Source: Rhizobium sp. CG5 (GTDB lineage Bacteria > Pseudomonadota > Alphaproteobacteria > Rhizobiales > Rhizobiaceae). From it: 64,000 bases of DNA. Shown piece by piece: positions 58,802 to 64,000 of the stretch; position 1 is the stretch's first letter, and every line of letters starts with the position of its first letter. Under the pieces are notes generated by a model. It saw only the letters and a list, made by a program, of their open reading frames with translations, was not told where the DNA came from and made no database searches. Location of the stretch: contig NZ_JABAEF010000016.1 of NCBI RefSeq assembly GCF_023701945.1, positions 1-64,000 of the forward strand, written 5' to 3'. Made by a program: the position numbers and the translations under genes.

Positions 58802-59490
58802 CAGGCGACCTCGGCGATTGCGGTTTGCGTCTCCAGCCGCAGCCGCAACCCTTCCGCCCAGCGGGCGATCGTTGGGGCAAGGCCGGGTTTGGCATTAATG
58901 AGGACCATGTGCAGAGCTATCCGGCGGGCGGCGATCGACTGGCCGGCGATCAGCACATGCGTGCTGCCGGACGACAGAAGGAAAGCGTTGCGGGCGATCA
59001 TGTCGAATTGCGCCGGCGTGTCGCTGCCCGGCAGCACGACATCGGCCAGGCCGCCCAAGGCGTCGTCCATCGAACAGTCGACATAGAGGCTGCGCACCGG
59101 TGTTGCGGTTCCTGCAACATCCGGCAGGGCGTCGCTGTCGGCGCCTTCGGACAGGCAGGTCCAGATGATGCCGTTGCGCTCCTCGGCCGCATAGGTCGGG
59201 ATCTTGATGGTCTTGGGCACCTCGAGATCGGGATGGGCCGGGATATACTGGCACTGGCCGGCTGTGTCATATTGCCAGCCGTGATAGAGGCAAGCGATGT
59301 GATCGCCGCGCACGAAGCCGAAGCTCATGCGCATGCCGCGATGCGGACAGCGGTCTTCCCAGACATGGGCCGCCCCCTTGTTGTCGCGCCACACGACGAT
59401 TTCGGCGCCGTCTACCACAGCGCCCGCCGATGTGCCAGGCTCGATGGCGCTGGACAAGGCCACGGGCATCCAGCCCTGTTCGATTGTCAT
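58801..59490 (-). CDS. Rieske [2Fe-2S] protein without an oxygenase catalytic domain
   Basis: A 229-residue protein. Residues 1-110 form a Rieske domain with Cys48 and His50 (DRCPHRG) and Cys67 and His70 (CLYHGWQYD), spaced as in ring-hydroxylating oxygenases. Residues 115-229 contain no N-x-x-D-x-x-H-x4-H iron site and no reductase domain. The protein is thus the electron-carrying half of an oxygenase; the catalytic half is most likely the protein encoded at 50149-51018. ATG at 59490 behind GGAGCC. It is coupled to the GST-like gene. A reductase to feed it electrons is not in the window. Confidence 0.85.
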   Translation of the reverse strand: MTIEQGWMPVALSSAIEPGTSAGAVVDGAEIVVWRDNKGAAHVWEDRCPHRGMRMSFGFVRGDHIACLYHGWQYDTAGQCQYIPAHPDLEVPKTIKIPTYAAEERNGIIWTCLSEGADSDALPDVAGTATPVRSLYVDCSMDDALGGLADVVLPGSDTPAQFDMIARNAFLLSSGSTHVLIAGQSIAARRIALHMVLINAKPGLAPTIARWAEGLRLRLETQTAIAEVA

Positions 59491-59512
59491 GTCAGGCTCC
59501 TTCCATCCAAAT

Positions 59513-59773
59513 TCAAACCGCTGGCGGCCGGGCCGCAATGCCCTCTTTGCGCAGCACATCCAGCACCATGCAGTCATAAGGCCCCAGGCTGCAGGCCATC
59601 TCGAACATGTCGACCAGCGCCTCCGCGCCTTCGACCGACACCTCGACAGCGGTCTCGCTGCAGGAACCGATATCGAGTTTCAGATCCAGCCGCCCAGCCC
59701 GGTGCCTGGCAAAGCTCAAGAAGCTGTCGCAGGCGATCCGTCCCTTGAAGGTGAAATCGACGGCCAGGCTCAT
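59513..59773 (-). CDS. Small protein of acylphosphatase-like pattern
   Basis: From the ATG at 59773 this is an 86-residue protein, the usual acylphosphatase length. The order FKGRIACDSFLSFARHRAGRL, then VEVSVEGAEALVDMFEMAC, SLGPYDC and a final strand resembles the acylphosphatase fold. The catalytic loop (GRVQGVGFR in true enzymes) reads GRIACDSFLS, so the catalytic Arg is missing. A GTG at 59863 would add 30 residues. It is the first gene of the catabolic run, 22 nt before the Rieske gene. The role is unknown; the fold assignment is only a pattern match. Confidence 0.5.
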   Translation of the reverse strand: MSLAVDFTFKGRIACDSFLSFARHRAGRLDLKLDIGSCSETAVEVSVEGAEALVDMFEMACSLGPYDCMVLDVLRKEGIAARPPAV

Positions 59774-60267
59774 GGCCGACAGTCCGGGTATGGGGTCAAT
59801 GGCAAGGGTTCGTCCTATCCTCTGCGCATTCTCGCGGCATATGATTAATAATTGGGCATGCACTATCTTTAATCACTTTATCTGCTGCGACGGCCGGAGT
59901 TCAAGCGATATTTTCAGACCAGATGTTGCGCTGGGCGCATCGGTTCGATCCGAATTCAGCCTCTATTGCGAACATCGACAATTTGAAACAGTCCCGGTCT
60001 GCCAAGGGTTTGCACGGCTAAATGCCGGTGTCCGATGGCGACAGTGGCGACTTTCCATCGTCGGTTTTGCCATCGTCGGTGCCCCATTTTCCGGGGTTTA
60101 GCCACCAAGGTCGCTTGGCGGCTTGAGACGCGATGTCGCCGGGCGACGGCGTTAAAGCACCGATGCAGGACTGGCATGGGAGTTGCGTAGCTTATTCGAC
60201 GGCCTGATCGCGCCGGTGGGCATGCTTGTGCCGCCCGACGCCCGATAGATACACAAAAGGGGACATC
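59774..60267. other. Divergent regulatory region with LysR-type site
   Basis: 494 nt between the minus-strand catabolic run and the plus-strand BMP importer. It holds the palindrome at 59935-59951 and several short repeats (CATCGTCGGT twice, near 60057 and 60072). No gene is supported unless the GTG at 59863 is the true start of the small gene. Confidence 0.6.
59935..59951. promoter_or_regulatory. Second LysR-type operator candidate
   Basis: GTTGCGC-TGG-GCGCATC: the left half is identical to the site at 55193-55209 and the right half differs in the last two bases. It lies in the divergent promoter region, so it could serve both directions. Confidence 0.55.
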
Positions 60268-61383
60268 ATGATTGACTTGCGTAACCTCTCCCGCCGCGGC
60301 TTGCTGAACATGGCGGCTGCCGGTTCGGCTGCCGCTCTGCTGCCGGGCGGCCTGATCCGTGCGGCCAGCGCTGCCACGCCGCTTGCCGCCATCAAGGAAG
60401 AAGATGCCGTGATCGGCTTTGGCCATGTCGGCCCGATCACCGACGAAGGCTGGACCTGGAGCCATCACCAGGGCCTGCTCGCCGTCAAGGAGGCCTTCCC
60501 GAAACTGAAGACCGTTCTGGAAGTCGAGAACGTGCCCTACTCCGCGGACGCGACGCGCACCTATCGCCAGTTCGTCTCCGAAGGCGCCAACATGATCTTC
60601 GACACGTCGTCGACCGGCGACTTCCTGCATGAAGTGGTCAAGCGCGCCCCCGAAGTGGCCTTCATGGAGTGCAACGGCCACCAGACCATGGACAATCTCG
60701 GCTGGTACTACCTGGCCCACTGGTATCCGACCTATGTTCTCGGCGTTGCCGCCGGCCATCTGTCGAAGACCGGCAAGCTCGGCTATGTCGCCTCGTTCCC
60801 GGTCGCCTCGGTCTATACCTCGACCAACGCCTTCCTGATGGGCGCACGCACCGTCAATCCGAATGCGACGCTACAGACCATCGTCATCAACTCCTGGTTC
60901 GACCCGCAGGCCGCAACCCAGGCCGGCACGGCGCTGATCGACAATGGCTGCGACTTCCTGTTCGGCATCATGGACGAGGCCGGCTATCTGCAGGTCGCCG
61001 AGAAGCGTGGCGTCTGGGCCGCCATGTGGAACACCGACATCCGCCGCTACGGTCCGAATTCCTACGTGTCCTCCGTCATTATCGACTTCAAGGACTACTA
61101 TGTCGACCAGGTCAAGAAGCGCCTGGCCGGCGAATGGACGCCGTCGGAAACCCTGCTCTCCATGGGCAAGGGTGTCGACCGCGACGTCTGGGGCGAGAAG
61201 GTTCCGGCCGAAGTCGGCAAGGCGGCCGACGCCGTGCGCGACAAGATCCTCGGCGGCTGGTCGCCGTTCGTCGGCGAGCTGAAGGACAGCAAGGGCGCGG
61301 TTCGCCTGGCTGCCGGCCAGCAGATGACCGAACTTGAGCTCTACAACTGGGATTGGTCCGTCGAGGGCGTGACCGGCCTCTGA
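60268..61383 (+). CDS. BMP-family ABC transporter substrate-binding protein
   Basis: A 371-residue periplasmic binding protein with a twin-arginine-like signal (LSRRGLLNMAAAGSAAALLPG, then AASAATPL). It matches the Bmp/PnrA family: VIGFGHVGPITDEGWTWSHHQ, EGANMIFDTSSTGD, EVAFMECNGHQTMDNLGWYY, NSWFDPQAATQAGTALIDNG. Members bind nucleosides, purines or related compounds (Med/PnrA, YufN). ATG at 60268 with AAGGGG 5 nt upstream. It is the first gene of an importer operon divergent from the purine-type catabolic run, with a shared LysR-type site between them. Confidence 0.9.
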   Translation: MIDLRNLSRRGLLNMAAAGSAAALLPGGLIRAASAATPLAAIKEEDAVIGFGHVGPITDEGWTWSHHQGLLAVKEAFPKLKTVLEVENVPYSADATRTYRQFVSEGANMIFDTSSTGDFLHEVVKRAPEVAFMECNGHQTMDNLGWYYLAHWYPTYVLGVAAGHLSKTGKLGYVASFPVASVYTSTNAFLMGARTVNPNATLQTIVINSWFDPQAATQAGTALIDNGCDFLFGIMDEAGYLQVAEKRGVWAAMWNTDIRRYGPNSYVSSVIIDFKDYYVDQVKKRLAGEWTPSETLLSMGKGVDRDVWGEKVPAEVGKAADAVRDKILGGWSPFVGELKDSKGAVRLAAGQQMTELELYNWDWSVEGVTGL

Positions 61384-61393
61384 TGCGGCGATG

Positions 61394-61415
61394 GGAGGAG
61401 CCTGAAGGCTCCTCC
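61394..61415. repeat. Stable hairpin after the binding-protein gene
   Basis: GGAGGAGCC-TGAA-GGCTCCTCC: a 9-bp perfect stem with a 4-nt loop, 10 nt after the stop, without a T-run. It probably protects the binding-protein mRNA 3' end and sets its higher expression relative to the ATPase and permease. Confidence 0.6.
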
Positions 61416-61420
61416 TCCAC

Positions 61421-61503
61421 CGTCATCCTCGGGCTTGACCCGAGGATCCATCGGCATTCGATGGGCTTGGCTGTGGATCCTCGGCTCAAGGCCGAGGATG
61501 ACG
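61421..61503. repeat. Rhizobial palindromic intergenic repeat (second family)
   Basis: Outer arms CGTCATCCTCGG and CCGAGGATGACG are exact reverse complements. Each half is itself palindromic (CCTCGGG-CTTGA-CCCGAGG and CCTCGGC-TCAAG-GCCGAGG). It lies inside the BMP operon between the binding-protein and ATPase genes. It belongs to a different family from the repeats at 50.0 and 58.0 kb. Confidence 0.8.
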
Positions 61504-61609
61504 TCCAGGGTGAATGACGATCCGGGGGTAGTCGCCCTCCATAATGGAAAGGGACCTTGCGGCCCCTTTCCGCCCCGCAGTCTTCCACCTTCGTTCCCGA
61601 TAGGGCCTG

Positions 61610-63184
61610 ATGTCAGAACCATTTGCCAAATACGCCGTCCCTTCCGGTTCTGCGCCGCTCGTGCAGCTGAAGGGCATTGCCAAATATTTCCCCGGTGTCA
61701 TCGCCAACCAGGATGTCGATATCGAGGTCATGCCGGGCGAGATTCATGCGCTGCTGGGGGAGAATGGCGCCGGCAAGTCGACGCTGATGAACATCCTGAC
61801 CGGGATCTATCAGGCGGATGCCGGCGAGATCATCATCGATGGCTATGCCAAGGAATTCGCCTCGCCGATCCAGGCGATTGCCGCCGGCATCGGCATGGTG
61901 CATCAGCATTTCAAGCTGGTGCAGGCCTTCACGGTGGCGGAAAACATTCATCTCGGCTGGAGCGAGACGCCGCGCCGCGCCTCCGCCAAGGTGCTGGAAG
62001 CCCGCACGGCGGCGCTTGCCGAAAAATACAATTTCCAGGTTCGCCCCAGTGCCCGAATTTCGGAACTGTCGACCGGCGAGCAGCAGCGCGTCGAAATTCT
62101 CAAAGTACTGGCGCGCCAGGCCCGTGTGCTGATCCTCGACGAGCCGACCGCGGTGCTGACGCCGGCCGAGGCGCGCGAGCTGTTCAAGGCACTGCGCGAA
62201 TTCGTGTCACACGGCAATGCCGTCATCTTCATCTCGCACAAGCTCGATGAGGTGCTGGAGATCTCCGACCGCATTTCCATCCTGCGCTCCGGTCGCAAGA
62301 TCGCCACCGAATTTGCCAGGGACTGTACGCCCGCCAAGCTGGCGCGGCTGATGGTTGGCCGCGATATCGTGCTGGCCGACATGCGGGGCCGGCCGGTCGG
62401 TGCTGCGCCGATTTCCCAAAACCCGGTGCTGAGCCTTGAAAATGTGGTTGTCCTGAACGATGCCGGAGACCTGGCCCTGCATGGCATCGATCTGGCGATC
62501 CATGCCGGCGAGATCGTCGGTATTGCCGGTGTCGCCGGCAATGGCCAGCGCGAGCTGTCGCAGGTGCTGACCGGCACGCGGGCGGTTCATTCCGGCCGCA
62601 TCGTCATCGATGGCGAGACGGTCACCCGCGCCAATGCCGCCGAATTCGTCGAGCGCGGTATCGGACATATCCCGGAAGACCGGCTGCACAGCGGTCTGGC
62701 GCCGGGCCTGTCGATCACCGTCAATGCCGTGATGCGCGAATATGGCAAGCCGCCGGTGACCAGCCGCGGGCTCTACAGGCCGGGTGCGGCAACCGCTCTG
62801 GCCAAGGAGATCGCCTCGGTTGCCGAGGTTGCGATTCCCGATTTCGGCATGCCGATCCGCAACCTGTCGGGCGGCAACCAGCAGCGGCTGGTGGCCAGGC
62901 GCGAAATGCGCGTGGCGAGCAAGATCCTGGTGGCCGCCTATCCGAGCCGCGGCCTCGATGTCGGCGCCATCAACACCATGCTGCGTTACATCGTCGAACT
63001 GCGCAACGCCGGCGCCGGCATCGTTCTGATTTCCGAGGAGCTTGAAGAATTGCTGAACCTCTCCGACCGCATCGCCGTTCTCTACGAAGGCCGGATCATG
63101 GGGATCGTCGACAACCACGCCGTCGATATCGAAGAGATCGGCCTCATGATGGGCGGGCGCACCAAGACCGGCGAGGTGGCGTGA
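61610..63184 (+). CDS. BMP-type ABC transporter ATPase (two ABC domains)
   Basis: A 524-residue double ATPase. Domain 1 (about 15-245): Walker A GENGAGKST, signature LSTGEQQRVEI, Walker B VLILDEPTAVL, ISHKLDE. Domain 2 (about 265-510): Walker A is degenerate (GVAGNGQRE), signature LSGGNQQRL, Walker B ILVAAYPSRGLDVGA, ISEELEE. This layout is that of nucleoside/sugar importers (NupA, RbsA-like), where the second site is normally non-canonical. ATG at 61610 with a weak AGGG. The next gene starts 1 nt after its stop. Confidence 0.9.
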   Translation: MSEPFAKYAVPSGSAPLVQLKGIAKYFPGVIANQDVDIEVMPGEIHALLGENGAGKSTLMNILTGIYQADAGEIIIDGYAKEFASPIQAIAAGIGMVHQHFKLVQAFTVAENIHLGWSETPRRASAKVLEARTAALAEKYNFQVRPSARISELSTGEQQRVEILKVLARQARVLILDEPTAVLTPAEARELFKALREFVSHGNAVIFISHKLDEVLEISDRISILRSGRKIATEFARDCTPAKLARLMVGRDIVLADMRGRPVGAAPISQNPVLSLENVVVLNDAGDLALHGIDLAIHAGEIVGIAGVAGNGQRELSQVLTGTRAVHSGRIVIDGETVTRANAAEFVERGIGHIPEDRLHSGLAPGLSITVNAVMREYGKPPVTSRGLYRPGAATALAKEIASVAEVAIPDFGMPIRNLSGGNQQRLVARREMRVASKILVAAYPSRGLDVGAINTMLRYIVELRNAGAGIVLISEELEELLNLSDRIAVLYEGRIMGIVDNHAVDIEEIGLMMGGRTKTGEVA

Positions 63185-63185
63185 G

Positions 63186-64000
63186 ATGGCCGGCCGTATC
63201 CGCGTTCAGAGACTGCCCTCCGCCCATCCCAGCATTTCGCTCGCCGCCCGTATCGGTGCCATCGCGCTTGCCCTTCTGACGACAGGTGTGATCCTCGCCT
63301 TTGCCGGCAGCAATCCGCTGGCGCTTGGCGCGCAGGTGATCAAGGCCTCCTTCGGCTCGACCTATGGCATGGAGGATCTGGGGTTGCTGATCATCCCGCT
63401 GATCATGACCGGCCTTGCCGTGACCGTCGCCCAGCAGATCGGCGCCTGGAATATCGGCGCCGAAGGCCAGTTCTATGCCGGCGCCTTTGCAGCGACCGCC
63501 GTTGGTCTGTTCGTGCCGGTCTCCGATCCGGTCAGCCTCGTGCTGATGTTCTTTGCCGGTGCTTTCGGTGGCCTGGTCTGGATCCTGATCCCGACGCTTG
63601 CCCGTGCCTATGCCAATGTCAACGAGTTGATCACAACGCTGCTGCTGAATTTCGTGGCGGCGCTGATGGTCTATTATGTTTCGACCGATGCCTGGCGCGA
63701 TCGCTCCGGCATGGCCAATTCCTCGACGCCGCGTATTCCCGCCGAAATCCCGGAATTCTGGGGCCTGGTGCATTGGGGCCTGCCGATTGCGGTGGTTCTG
63801 GCGATCACCATGGCCTTGCTGCTGAGCTTCTCCAAATGGGGCTATGAAGTGCGCCTCGTCGGCTCCAATCCGTCGGCGGCGAAATATGCCGGCATCGCGG
63901 CGCGCCGCCACCTGATCACCGTCATGCTGCTGTCGGGCGCCATTGCCGGGCTGGCCGGCATGCTGGAAATCGCTGGAACCGTGCATCGCCTGCAGGGCGG
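63186..64000 (+). CDS. BMP-type ABC transporter permease (partial, runs off window)
   Basis: The first 271 residues of a permease of the BPD_transp_2 type: a basic N-terminus, about seven membrane segments in view, and the nucleoside-importer segments AVTVAQQIGAWNIGAEGQFYAG, ANVNELITTLLLNFVAALMV and KWGYEVRLVGSNPSAAKYAGI. It starts 1 nt after the ATPase stop. A second permease would be expected next, beyond the window. Confidence 0.88.
   Translation, partial: MAGRIRVQRLPSAHPSISLAARIGAIALALLTTGVILAFAGSNPLALGAQVIKASFGSTYGMEDLGLLIIPLIMTGLAVTVAQQIGAWNIGAEGQFYAGAFAATAVGLFVPVSDPVSLVLMFFAGAFGGLVWILIPTLARAYANVNELITTLLLNFVAALMVYYVSTDAWRDRSGMANSSTPRIPAEIPEFWGLVHWGLPIAVVLAITMALLLSFSKWGYEVRLVGSNPSAAKYAGIAARRHLITVMLLSGAIAGLAGMLEIAGTVHRLQG

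Noticed and set aside
58801..59490. Annotating the Rieske protein as a full ring-hydroxylating dioxygenase alpha subunit
   Set aside because: It is only 229 residues and has no mononuclear iron-binding motif after the Rieske domain.

Overview
The window is a GC-rich alphaproteobacterial chromosome segment, most likely from the Rhizobiaceae (Rhizobium/Agrobacterium group). The reasons are an EcfG-type sigma factor with GGAAC-N16/17-CGTT promoters, a NepR-like protein, HisKA_2-type kinases, PssD/PssE-like glycosyltransferase halves, LivKHMGF- and BMP-type ABC importers, and palindromic intergenic repeats of the kind common in rhizobia. The left and right ends both cut through genes. I saw no tRNA, rRNA, CRISPR array or complete insertion sequence.

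Layout. 1-18.3 kb: a truncated alpha/beta hydrolase, a UvrD-like helicase, then a stress block: treY, a phospholipase D-like/YbhN-like/YbhP-like trio, a LOV-domain kinase with its response regulator, a hybrid kinase, a DUF892 ferritin-like protein, treZ, and an EcfG-type sigma factor. 18.5-31.0 kb: a surface-polysaccharide cluster (acyltransferases, GH10 hydrolase, SGNH esterase, Wzx-like flippase, Wzy-like polymerase, three GT4 glycosyltransferases, an Alg13/Alg14-like pair). 31.5-36 kb: more small stress-type genes, glgA and a NepR-like gene. 36-43.2 kb: an atypical ureohydrolase, a LivKHMGF importer and an M24 metallopeptidase. 43.2-44.7 kb: small genes, an IS-end remnant and a guanidinium exporter behind a guanidine-II (mini-ykkC) riboswitch. 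44.8-59.8 kb: a co-oriented catabolic cluster. 60.3-64 kb: a divergent BMP/nucleoside-type ABC importer.

How the genes work together. At least ten promoter-like matches to the EcfG consensus sit just upstream of genes here, six of them exact (GGAAC-N16/17-CGTT). One lies in front of the sigma factor itself. They tie trehalose synthesis (treY, treZ), glycogen synthase, the membrane-lipid trio, the DUF892 protein and several small proteins into one general-stress-response set. The LOV kinase/response regulator and the NepR-like protein are plausible signalling parts of it.

The catabolic cluster is the most novel part. A Rieske non-heme iron oxygenase appears to be split: one gene (50149-51018) keeps the mononuclear-iron catalytic domain but has no [2Fe-2S] motif. 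A second gene 8 kb away (58801-59490) keeps the Rieske motif but has no catalytic domain, and it overlaps a GST-like gene by 4 nt. This recalls NdmC/NdmD/NdmE of caffeine degraders. The same gene set encodes adenine deaminase, a fused xanthine-dehydrogenase-type enzyme, a deaminase-like amidohydrolase, a two-subunit TPP decarboxylase, a GMC oxidoreductase and an aldehyde dehydrogenase. A LysR regulator and two matching palindromes link it to the BMP importer. I infer uptake and breakdown of a modified purine or similar N-heterocycle; the substrate is unknown.
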